DNA of 64,000 bases from Siphlonurus alternatus. Lineage: Eukaryota > Arthropoda > Insecta > Ephemeroptera > Siphlonuridae. The notes under the pieces are model-generated. The model saw only the letters and a list, made by a program, of their open reading frames with translations. It did no database searches and had not been told where the DNA came from. The stretch is taken from contig OX463784.1 in NCBI GenBank assembly GCA_949825025.1, positions 17,054,124-17,118,123 of the forward strand, given 5' to 3'. The position numbers were made by a program, and so were the translations under genes. Positions 52,880 to 64,000 of the stretch are shown here, piece after piece; positions within the stretch are counted from its first letter, which is position 1; every line of letters starts with the position of its first letter.

Positions 52880-53243
52880 CTACAGTAAAATTAATTTAAT
52901 ATTCCTTCCGGAAGTAGCCGGAAGTGTGAAGTTTGCAGCTCTTCTGTTTATAATTCAGTTTTGAAACTTAACAGAGTGATTTGAATTAGAAGTACTGGCC
53001 TATGTGTGAAATTGTAACACTGAAATACTGATAGGAAGGTCAGAAACCTTATAAGGGGCATTCACAAAGTCTTAAGGACACATTTAAGGCTCGATATTTT
53101 AAAGCTTGATTTTAGACGTGTTTTTTAGACCCAAAATTTCTGGCCTTAAATTATTGAGCCTTAAATGTGGCCTTAAGGCTTTGTGAATGCCCCTTTATAT
53201 TTCCTACTACTTCCGTAGAAAATATCATATAAATTTGACTGTG
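52880..53243. mobile_element. MITE family D, copy 3, interrupted by a nested element
   Basis: TACAGTAAAATTAATTTAAT, TTCCTTCCGGAAGTAGCCGG at left. The right end is TACTTCCGTAGAAAATATCA and TTTGACTGTG. The copy is split at 53052/53196 by a family-G-like MITE. Removing it restores collinearity with 27437-27655. Confidence 0.88.
53053..53195. mobile_element. Nested MITE, family G-like, inside family D copy 3
   Basis: AAGGGGCATTCACAAAG and CTTTGTGAATGCCCCTT ends, with CTTAAGGACACATTTAAGGC against GCCTTAAATGTGGCCTTAAG. The first bases resemble the GGGGGACATTCACAAAGCAC end of family G. Flanks suggest a short T/A-rich duplication (TAT). Confidence 0.85.
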
Positions 53244-53892
53244 CCACTTTTCGTAGGCAGTGTTGTCACATCTTGCATTACACGGAGCAGCCTTTATTGT
53301 ATAGGGGTCACATGCAAAACGAAGCGTTCCACTTTCATTTTCTAAGACTGTACATATATAATACGTAGTGTTTGAAGTCGTCTCAAAGCAAAACTACCCG
53401 AGCATCTTTGCAATGAACACAATAATTAGAATATTTAGCTTTAAACACTTATTGCATTTATTAATATTTATAATATGAGGCTATGCACTCAATTAAAAAA
53501 AAACGAGTGAATTGATGATAAATTTATTGTTCAACGTTTAGAGATAAGTTAGATAAAAAAAAAACTCTTAACAAAAAGTGAAATTTATCTTTACTTTTTT
53601 CATCTAGCGGTCTCGTACTTTCAAAAAAAAATATCACACAATACATAATTATATTACAGCTTATGTGGTACGGTACGTTCACAATTTTAATGGGAATTTT
53701 GTGTTTACAAAACAAACAAGCGTTCTAAAGTTCAGCACAGTTCCATTGACTGGGAGATGGAGCTGAAAATCCAGCAGGCTTTATTTTGTTGAAAGTTGGA
53801 TTAATCCCGTGTCTGGTGGTTTCCAGCCATGATGGTATTAACTTATCAATTGTTACACATCCATCGGCTGCTATGGGTTTTCATATACCCAG
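53244..53892. other. Stretch without supported genes
   Basis: Mixed composition. Bases 53744-53880 are slightly GC-richer. Nothing recognised. Confidence 0.4.
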
Positions 53893-54445
53893 TTAATACA
53901 GTTAAATTAATTTTATGTTCCCGACCGAAGTACCCGGAAATGAGAGGTTTCTGCCTTCTCCATTCGTATTAAGGGTAAGATAACGCCATCAATGTTAAAA
54001 AAAATCCCTCACACGAAAATTATGAAAAAAAATTAAAATGTTCTCCTCTACACCGCCAATCAGTAACTAAAATATCAAGTATACAAATACGATCTATATA
54101 GTTTTTGAGTTTTAAATTTTTAAAGTTGACTACTTTAACATGGAGAAATGAAACTTCCATGTTAAATTAGTCAACTTTAAATATTCATAACTCAAAAACT
54201 AGATCGTATTTGTACACCTGATATTTAAGCTACTGATAGGGGGTATAGAGGAGAACATTTTTTTTTTTTTCAGAATTTTCGTGCGAGGGATTTTTTTTAA
54301 CATTGGTGGCGTTATCTTACCCTTAATAGTTTGAAATTTTGCAGAGAAGCTTGTATTTGATTTGCAGAATTTAAAAATTCAGAATAGTATAAAGAAAGAA
54401 CTTACTTGCGGCTATACTTCCAACGGGAATATGAAATTTGAATAT
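53893..54445. mobile_element. MITE family D, copy 4, interrupted by a TTAA element
   Basis: Left part ACAGTTAAATTAATTTTATG, GACCGAAGTACCCGGAAATG (53897-53968). Right part after the insertion has AGTTTGAAATTTTGCAGAG and ends GGCTATACTTCCAACGGGAA. It is the most diverged of the D copies. Confidence 0.8.
53973..54322. mobile_element. TTAA-flanked foldback element, family T, copy 2 (nested)
   Basis: 350 bp between TTAA 53969-53972 and TTAA 54323-54326. Ends GGGTAAGATAACGCCA and TGGCGTTATCTTACCC, then AAATCCCTC..CACGAAAATT on both sides. Arms are about 150 bp, with CTTCCATGTTAAATTAGTCA near the centre. Its insertion into a family D copy gives a clean before/after comparison showing TTAA duplication. 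Confidence 0.92.
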
Positions 54446-54532
54446 ATGAAATATTATCATTTTTATTTATTTATTTGCTTCAACTGACTGTTATAGGGTA
54501 CTGTGCATGATCTCATGCATGTGACTAAATTT

Positions 54533-54842
54533 AACTCCCCACCCGGCTCTTCGTGAACTTAACCTAGAAAATAGCATACGTTCCTTCCAGACCGGGGAGA
54601 CCATGACCTATTGCAATCCATCCCAGCATTCACCTGGTTGTAACTGAGAAAATCATGGAAACCTTAGTCAGGTTGGTCGGCAATTGATGGAGGATGCCAT
54701 CACTCACCTCTCGGATGCACGAGTGGATGTTCTTTAGCAACCACCACTTGTGAAAAGTTTATTTCGGTGCTTGGGATCGAACTCACTACTATCCTTTACG
54801 ATCGAATCAGATGCGCATACCACTGCGTCAAATGCCGGGTGA
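54533..54842 (-). mobile_element. tRNA-headed SINE
   Basis: Minus strand. The head has an A box TGACGCAGTGGTATGC (54830-54815) and B box GAGTTCGATCCC (54784-54773) at tRNA-like spacing. A body follows, then a central domain (54673-54622: CCTGACTAAGGTTTCCATGA..GTGAATGCTGGGA) homologous to that of the 5S-headed SINE. No A tail is visible at the left end, so the 3' end is lost or lacks one. Confidence 0.85.
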
Positions 54843-55680
54843 AGAATAACCAGAAATTTTGTCTCACATTATAGGTAGAGGTAGGGAAATGACTTTAACG
54901 TTAATAACGTGTTTCTTTTGAAAGCGGAAAGATTAAAAAAGAAAAATCAAAATTTTAATTTTATAATTCAATTAAGTTTCTCTATATTTGCAGTAAGAAT
55001 ATTCATGCAGGTTATCCCATTGTCTGGATAATATCAGCACATATCATGTCATGTAAAATATTTTACCTTTAATAATTACACAATGAGTTGCATTGTGTTT
55101 ACAGAATGTTGTTTATGTATGAATAAAAAATATCTAACATGTTCAGTTAACCCAAACATAAAATAATTTTTTGAAAGGCGATGTCAAAATAATTATAAAA
55201 ACATCCATTATAGCCCTTAGGCCTAATACCATTTATTGTTGTAATTTTTAAGCTACAAATTTTCATATACAATATTCAAAATAAAAACTCATACACATGT
55301 ACACAAATCTTTTTACGCTCAACAACCTAAATGAGTTAAAAAAAATTGAAATGCCAGTAAAAGTGTAATTGAAAAGTTATTGAAGTAAAAATGTTGTTTT
55401 AAATTTTCACCTGCTCAGTTCAATAAAAAAAATAATGACTAAATTGAAAAAAAACTTTTTTTTATCTGTATATTGAATAATTTTAATACTTTTTTATAAG
55501 TTGTCATATCAAATATATGATTTCAACTTTAATAAATTGAATGAAATACTCAAAATACATATACGTAATGTGGAAATGATGTTCAATGATTTGGAATGGT
55601 CTCCGTAGTTCCATTATATTGTCAACCATTGTCACTCATAATTATAAGTTTACCGTGTTAAGCAATCATCAATCAATCTC
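54843..55680. other. Stretch without supported genes
   Basis: AT-rich sequence. Nothing recognised. Confidence 0.45.
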
Positions 55681-56934
<1,254 letters not shown>

Positions 56935-57060
56935 TAATATTAAATCTTGTGTACACCTCTGGACAGCACAAACTTTACTCCTGCCTCATTTGCTTGCTGG
57001 TGCTGCAGCTCCAAAATAAAAAGAGTGTCAAATTTGAAATTTTGGATAGGTGGGCTATTT
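56935..57060 (+). repeat. Dispersed repeat M, copy 2
   Basis: GTACACCTCTGGACAGCACA, CTGCAGCTCCAAAATAAAAA, AAATTTGAAATTTTGG. Homologous to the complement of 44962-45070. Confidence 0.75.
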
Positions 57061-57172
57061 ACACCCAGTGAAGCCATTTCAAAAAAATTCTAATTCATAA
57101 CATTTCCTGGACTGCGTGGCAACGCCCACAAACAAAGCAGTTGTAAATTTCGTAGTGTCTGAAGTGTACAAA

Positions 57173-57469
57173 GGAGTATTGACCTCAAATTTTTTTATTG
57201 CAGAAATGGATAGAGCGTGATTTTTTCCGGATTTTTTTGAGGCCGGGAACTATTTTTAAAAAATTATTGAAATTCCTTTTTGTGACGTCACACGGCGGCA
57301 AGTCCTATCTTTTTGTTAAGGAGCGGCGTCTCGTGACGTCACAAAAAGAACTTTCAATAATTTTTTAAAAATAGTTCCCGGGCTCTAAAAAATCTGAAAA
57401 AAATCAGGGTAGCATAACTTTGCACGCTCTATCCATTTCTGCAATAAAAAAATTTGAGGTCAATACTCC
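57173..57469. mobile_element. Modular palindromic element family B, copy 5 (youngest)
   Basis: 297 bp, almost one perfect palindrome. GGAGTATTGACCTCAAATTT, TTATTGCAGAAATGGATAGA, then a short gap against the right arm (the left arm lacks the bases matching GCAAAGTTATGCTACCC), then TTTTTTGAGGCCGGGAACTA, CTTTTTGTGACGTCACACGG. The right half mirrors this. High arm identity suggests recent formation. Confidence 0.93.
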
Positions 57470-57600
57470 AATATAATAGCATTGTTATGACATCATTGTA
57501 TCATGAATATATATTGTACCACAACTTGTCTTAAATTAAAATAATGCTTAAAAATAATATTTCAATATTTAATATCAATGCTTTCTGTTTGTTATTTTAA

Positions 57601-57742
57601 GCCAGTATTACACGATACAATTTTTCTAATTATTGCATACAATTTTTACTTTCAAGAAAACTTCAACTTCATTTATTTGTATAAAGATGAAATTTTCTTG
57701 CAAGGAAAAGGTGTATGCAAAATTGTATCGTGTAATACCGGC
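57601..57742. mobile_element. Palindromic MITE family A, copy 5, TTAA-flanked
   Basis: TTAA at 57597-57600 and 57743-57746. GCCAGTATTACACGATACAA at left, TTGTATCGTGTAATACCGGC at right. Best-kept member of family A. Confidence 0.92.
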
Positions 57743-57746
57743 TTAA

Positions 57747-58287
57747 GATGCACAACTTGCCTTTCATTTTTAATGTTCAAGTTTTTATTTCTATATATTT
57801 CCAATGTATTGCACATGATGTATGCTACTTTATTTTATTTCGAAAAAGATTTATAATCAAAATAGTTACGACTATGGACAATGTTAAGAATATTTTATAT
57901 TGAAAAGGTCGAAATTTAATCGAACCTTTTATACTCTGTTACTCTGTTCGGGTTGTGGGTAGTCCCTTGAGGTCCATTGCACTTAAATTCTCTGGGCTGA
58001 CTAAAGTGATTGCTATTCTAATGTTACGTGAAAATTGCAAATCAATAATGCTTTGAGCATTGGAATTTTATTGAACATATGATGCCTGGGTTATGTTCCG
58101 AATTTCACGAAGTGTTCAACATTTTTGAATAATTAATTATATAGGAATTTCTTCCAACTTATTCATTCGAAAAATTAGGAATCCCTTTGAAAAATTAACC
58201 AGAATTAACTCTACAATTTTACGCTAAATTACAACTAATTTAGGCCTTTATACTACAGTAAACACAAATTTCTCTTTATGCATGAAT

Positions 58288-58318
<31 letters not shown>

Positions 58319-58861
58319 GGTGAAAAAAAATGCGTAGTTTGTATCCTTGCATGATGACTTGTACTTTATATCACGAATTTTTTATAGCATGGAATTAAAA
58401 CTTTAAAGTCGATTGCTCATGAAAGTGTCATTAAACTCTCTACTGGCGGCTGTAATGACGCACATTGCAGATACACCAAAGTTGTAATGGATCCTCTCTC
58501 TCTCTCTGCCTACTGGCATCATGTCTCCAACAACCTATTACATATTCATATCCTCATCTCTCATGCACAGCACAAAACTTTATAATTCAATATAATAAAA
58601 TCAATGATGCTGTATATTATTGTACGTGACAATTCATATACCATGCGATAGGTATAGAGTTCAATTAAAGCTAGCTTGTTTTTTTTTTTTTTTTTTTTTT
58701 TTTTTTTGTTTACATCTTGTTGACATCAGTTATCTATTTAAGTATTGATTTTCTTCCTTATTTTTAAGAATTATTTATGTACTGCAGTATTAAAAAAATG
58801 ACTTTTCTCCAGCATTTTTGGATACAAATTAATATTAGTGACGTATACAGTGAACAATTTC
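57747..58861. other. Stretch without supported genes
   Basis: AT-rich with an A run (58290-58314) and a T run (58679-58707). No gene recognised. Confidence 0.45.
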
Positions 58862-58970
58862 ACTACGTTTACATGACGGTGTTTAATGCGTATTCGTTGA
58901 CGACGGGTAATATTATTCTTATGAGGCGTCGTCAACGAATACGCATTAAACACCGTCATGTAAACGTAGT
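58862..58970. mobile_element. MITE family C, copy 2, perfect 44-bp inverted arms
   Basis: ACTACGTTTACATGACGGTG, TTTAATGCGTATTCGTTGAC and GACG at left are exactly mirrored at right, around a 21-bp loop. Very recent by arm identity. Confidence 0.93.
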
Positions 58971-59059
58971 AATTGCGCATCATAAACTGCATTTACTTTT
59001 TAGTGTTTTATTGAATTATTATATTCAAACTATCAACCTTTGCTGTCCGGTTAGAGATA

Positions 59060-59262
59060 AGCCTCATGCATTCGAGAGATGTTAACACCGTGCTCTGACA
59101 GACCATCCTGACTTGGGGTTTCCTGGGTTCCCCCTACCCGGGACCCGGGACTACATGGCTAATGCCGGGATGAATAAATTCAGTCATGTCCGCAGTGCAA
59201 ACTATAGCACCTGTCGACAAGACTCTGTCTTGATGGGATAAGAATATGAAGATGAAAAAAAA
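59060..59262 (+). mobile_element. SINE-like retroposon with the shared central domain
   Basis: Plus strand. Contains ATCCTGACTTGGGGTTTCCT, GGGTTCCCCCT..GCTAATGCCGGGATGA (59106-59171), homologous to the central domain of the other two SINE types. A tail region follows (GCACCTGTCGACAAGACTCT) and an A run at 59253-59262. The 5' head cannot be assigned to tRNA or 5S. Confidence 0.7.
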
Positions 59263-62200
59263 AAGTGCAATTTTTGAACTATTGTATTCTTTATAATCGG
59301 ATTACCTAACCTGTAGTCTGTTTTCTGAATAAATATAATAAATAAATACATCCGCCATGATTAATGAATGAAAATTATCACACATTTAATTATATGTTAA
59401 AAATGATACATAAGAGAGGGATTTGATTATTACGATTTTTTAACTCTTTATGACCTGCAATATTTGTGATTGAAAGGTATTTTGTGAAACCCTTCAAAAT
59501 TTGTAAATTTAAATTTTCAGCTCGTGTCATATTTCCACTCACCATAGTCAGTTTATAACTCGTTCTAAGTGCTGGAGACGAAAGTTATATAAGACTCATA
59601 AATTTGCTCTATGCAGCTTATTGAAAAAGTTGACAGTATATATTATAAGAGACTTTACTTAATATGAAAAAAATATGAGCTCCAATATTTTGTGGTACAT
59701 ACTTTTAGCTCTATAGTTATTACCATAAGATATATTTGATGCAGCACTATGTATCAAAAATAGAGCTAGCTTTTAGCTAATAATTCTGTAATGTATGAAA
59801 AGAAGTATTACACTTATATACAATGCATTGCAAAATTATATTATGAGCATGATAACAAATTATGGTATGAAAGAAAAACAAATTATAATCAAATTAATGT
59901 TAAATTTAAGTATAACATATAAAACTTTTTCATACTTTTTACAAAAACAAAATATAATTAGGATTATAAAAAGTACCAAGAAAGTTTTTTGTTACTAGAG
60001 CCACTCAGTAGTTGATAAGAGAAAATGACAGTAAAGCATTACTGTTGGTAAAAAAATAAGGTAAACAGAATTTTTTATTGTAGCAACTTTTTTTTAAAAA
60101 AAAAATTTAAGATTTTGTTTTTCTGCTACTGCTAAAAAAAATACTTTGAAAGTTTTTACCAAATTATTTGAAATACCAACACATTTTATATCATATCATA
60201 GACTCTTGAGTTCGAATCCCGATAATCATAATTACATCGCTTTCTGAATATAAGTAGCTTCGTGTATTAAAAATCAAGATAATATATGTTACAATATACA
60301 CTATATATGATTTTTTTTCATGTTACTGTATAATAAGAATACTGGAAAGCTGATGAACAGAAATACATAATAATATTAAAAATATCACTGCAGGAAATTA
60401 TAAAAAAAAAATCAAGATTGTTAACTAGATCACAGTCAACGATACCTAACCTAAAAACCTACACACAACTTTTTACATTTAGGAGATAATGCAAACTTCT
60501 TCAATTAAGTTTACAACATGCATATTTTTCTTATTGCAGCAGATTAAAAAATATGACGTGTATGCCAGATGAGATTATAAACTGCATGATGCAGTCATTT
60601 GTATATTTCTATTAAAATGTTTTATTAAATATATTTAAATGGCCATCTTTATAAATCCATATTTCTTCCATTAAAATGATTAAATCTTAAATCTGATTAT
60701 AATTTAATATATTTAAGTTATTAACCTACTTACATTATAGTTCTAATAAACTTATATATAGGCAATGAAGTAGCTTTAGTATTTTTTCCTTTTCTCGGAT
60801 ATAAAAATGTTTACTTCTGGTGAAAGTTGCATTCATTACATGGTATCTACACAAGTTTTAAATAATCCAGGAGAAATAATGTTGAGAGGCAGGGTATATG
60901 TATAGGTACATACCTTGGTTGAGAGGTACTTTATACTTTGCTGTTTATTGCATGTGTACCGTTGTTGCTATATAATATTACCATCAAGGGGTTTGTACAT
61001 TTTTTTTAAACGTACAACAAGCAAACATAGACCTTGCTTTTTATACCTGGTTCATTTACATTGCATAAACTACAGTTATATTAATATTAAATTCCAGCAT
61101 AAAATATATAAAATAGTAAATTATTCAATACAAAATTTCTTACTCATTAATATACTTCACAATATACACAATAAATTTGTACGATGCTATAGTTATGGTC
61201 TATGAAGTATTATGTAATAACTTAAAAATGAAAAAATTCACATTTTTTTTAAAGATTTTACAGATCATTTATGTTAAAAAGTAAGTTTTCAAAATTAAGC
61301 TATTTTATATTAATATCGTTAAAATATTGATGGATTTACTGTAACTTTTTTCTCTTCTGAATTAATATTGGAACAAAAAGAAAAAATACTACAATAATAA
61401 AAAAATATAAGAAATATAAATGTATCCATTAAAAAGAAACAATTCATTTGAGAAACATACGTATATTTTCTGTCAAATCCATATACATATAATATACATT
61501 TTTATCGATTCGCAATTCAATTGTTTGAAAGCAATATTTTGTATGAAAAACAATTGTGTAAATAAATATTAACGATACATTTACCTTTTATTTTCGTGAC
61601 CTAGTGACCTTTATATAGTGACACTATATTATTGAAATAAAATTGTAAATTATTGAAAACGGATTATTCTTTGGCTTTGTAAATATTGATTTATTACAAT
61701 ATTTATACAATGTATTTAATTAAACATGGCTTTAAACTTCCACTTAATTAATTGATGTTTTAACTGTTCAGTTTCCTCGTCTAACCATGAAAAAAATGAC
61801 CTTCAGAAATAATTCTTCAACAAACATTTAACTGCTTTTTATAACAAATAAAATAATAAAATTGTGCCCTTTAAAAGGTACACGTTACTACTGCGCATGT
61901 TCTTATTATTATTTGTCATATATTTAAAGTCATAAAGTATTTTATATAATATAAAATATAATTTATGCAATGAAATAAATGTTAAATTAATTTGTTCTCT
62001 CCATAATAAAACAGTAAAAAAAATCTCAATGCAAACCATTCCATCTAAAAACTATTAAATACTAAATAGTACTTTGTTAATTAAAATAATAAGTCTGCTA
62101 CTTATTTAAATTATTTTTAATTCTACATGCATGGAGATACACGCAAAAAAATCCACGTCTTATTAGACTTCAGCATTCACTTGGACGTTTTACAAAACTT

Positions 62201-62333
62201 TTTAAATACATGTTATTCTGAAAGATAGATAGATAGGTTTATAGGTGATTGATGTATTGATGTAATCATGCAGTTAAGCTTTTACCTTTTACCTATACTG
62301 ATGACCCCTGATTTCCTATATATACGATGGATT

Positions 62334-62337
<4 letters not shown>
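59263..62337. other. Stretch without supported genes
   Basis: AT-rich. A lone B-box-like GAGTTCGAATCCCG at 60209-60222 has no tRNA fold around it. Nothing else recognised. Confidence 0.45.
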
Positions 62338-62426
<89 letters not shown>

Positions 62427-62444
62427 CGCTCGCTCGCTCGCTCT
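62338..62444. repeat. (TC)n then (TCGC)n microsatellite
   Basis: About 85 bp of TC that changes into five CTCG/CTCGCTCG units at its right end, a compound repeat. Confidence 0.97.
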
Positions 62445-64000
62445 TTCTGGTGTACACTTTTTTAAACATAATATAATTTTTTTCAAATGTTACTAAAAAA
62501 AAGTCCAAATCACGAAATTTTTTCTGACTAAAATAAAACTTCACTTACAACAACTAAAACAAACTTTTGCATGTTCGAAGAGGGTTATGTATTTTGAAAC
62601 CCTTCTTATAAAGTTTTCCAAGTCAAATTTCCTTTGAAAATGTCTATCAAAAGTTTGCAGGCAACTTCCGGAGTGAAGTACTGCGCATGTATCTCAGTTA
62701 ACATGCTGTACTATAGTAAGTTCGCCCCCTAGTCTGGTTTACTCCATTCGATTAACATGGGGGAGGAGGAGTGTTGCTGCCCATACTACAGGCTAAGAAA
62801 CGTGATATGTTTTCTGAATTACTGCAGTAGCAACTCTCTCGTTCAATACAAAAGAAAATGTCTTAAGGATTACACTGAAAAAAAAAATTTTTTTGTTTTT
62901 TTTTTTTCAAATTTAAAATTGTTTGTTTGTTTCTTTGTTATCTCTTTCATGGGCAATAGATTATGCCATATATTATATAATTTAATATACAATGTTATTA
63001 TATATTTTTTGCTTTAAAAAATAATATAAGCTGTGTATATATTATATTTATATAGTTTAAACAAAGTGTAAAACAAAGTCAATAAAATTGCAATCTTCTA
63101 GTCGTCTTCAATCCATTGGGGCAGAGCAAATTGCATTTTTATCGACTAGTTGGAGACTAGAATATGTCATATGGAATAAACAGGTAACTGTGATACTTGA
63201 AAAATATATTAAGTTACAGGTTCAAGTTTCCGTGTCTAGTTTAGAAGGTCATAAGTTCAAATCCCGTATGTCACTTTAAACTTTTTATTGCTATGAAAGA
63301 AACTAATAAATCGATATATTAATGATATCTGATTCTAAAATTTCTGACAGAAGATTCTATGGCTTTCGTATAATTAAAGCCATCCCGAACGCATTTATTT
63401 TTAAAGTGTTTAATAATGCAATACATAAGACTAAGTTATCTAATTTTTGTGGACGACCATTTTATCTGAGAGTTCCACGTTCCTTCAGTAAAAATAACAA
63501 ATCACGAAGATCTCATATCTCTATACAATATTAAAAAATAGTCTCTAAAATAACATCAATATGGTAAAGCTCGATGTCACATTAATTAAAGACCAATTTA
63601 TCTCAACTTTATTTGGGTCCTGTTACGAAATTGGTATATGACATTGCAGAAATGCATACACAAAATATACTGTACAGTATATCAAAGAAATAAAACATAT
63701 ACACTCCATTTGAATATAAATGTACGATCCGATTATACATTAACATAACCAAATCAGACATTTTTATTTTAATGTAGTGTACAAGACAAAGTATTATCAT
63801 ATTTAACTTTTAATCAAGGTTGTTATCTGTAAAAAATCAAGTTTTAGCAACAAAATAATTTTCTTATATAAATACTATAAAGTATATTATGATAAATAAA
63901 TAATAAAAATATATGGTAATATTTACTTGAGTTAAACTTTATTAAGAAAATTTCAAAGAAAATTTGTAGATACAGTTTGTGTTAATTAAACTTTCGTTCT
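62445..64000. other. Stretch without supported genes to the window end
   Basis: AT-rich. A B-box-like AGTTCAAATCCCG at 63254-63266 is isolated. The plus-strand frame 63322-63534 (70 codons) is somewhat less biased in composition, but has no recognisable domain and no paired exon. Confidence 0.4.

Noticed and set aside
52595..54445. CRISPR-like or tandem array from the recurring GGAAGTAGCCGGAAG motif
   Set aside because: Spacing is irregular and each motif is the end of a dispersed MITE.
58771..59085. Overlapping frames on both strands with RRQRIRIKHRHVNV (also 43702-43917)
   Set aside because: The same peptide appears on both strands because the sequence is the family C palindrome. It is not a gene.
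60205..60225. tRNA gene suggested by a B-box-like motif (also 63250-63270 and 19150-19165)
   Set aside because: No acceptor, D or anticodon arms can be paired around these motifs.

Overview
This is AT-rich animal nuclear DNA, most likely from an insect. The support is a spliced gene rich in Gln, Asn and Ser runs, Pol III-type SINEs whose central domain reads like SINE domains known from insect genomes, the 3' ends of two non-LTR retrotransposons, and many short palindromic DNA transposons. The species cannot be named from this window. There are no bacterial-style genes, CRISPR arrays or rRNA operons. A 200-N assembly gap lies at 22738-22937.

One protein-coding gene is well supported, on the minus strand. 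Five exons (21420-20788, 18148-17927, 15363-15226, 8490-8357, 746-287) join with canonical GT/AG sites and an unbroken reading frame. They give the first 515 residues of a low-complexity protein rich in Ser, Asn and Gln that continues beyond the left edge. An upstream in-frame stop and a splice acceptor at 21421 imply a non-coding 5' exon further right, which I could not find. I do not recognise the protein family.

The rest is intron or upstream sequence filled with repeats. (1) SINEs: four copies of a 5S rRNA-headed SINE (3769, 24109, 30533 and 50223), one tRNA-headed SINE (54533) and a third SINE-like element (59060). The three types share a central domain. (2) LINEs: a 5'-truncated reverse-transcriptase C-terminus at 29401-30311 and a shorter relative at 14428-14815 on the minus strand. 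(3) More than 25 foldback elements (MITE-like) in about 15 families. These include TTAA-flanked elements, TAA/TTA-flanked Harbinger-like elements, and a modular group of near-complete palindromes of about 300 bp that share inner arms but differ at ends and centre. Two nested insertions at 52.9-54.4 kb allow target-site duplications to be inferred. (4) Long microsatellites: TAAA, TA, GA and TC.

From about 24.6 to 64 kb I see no gene with convincing support. That part is either the distal 5' region of the minus-strand gene or intergenic DNA.
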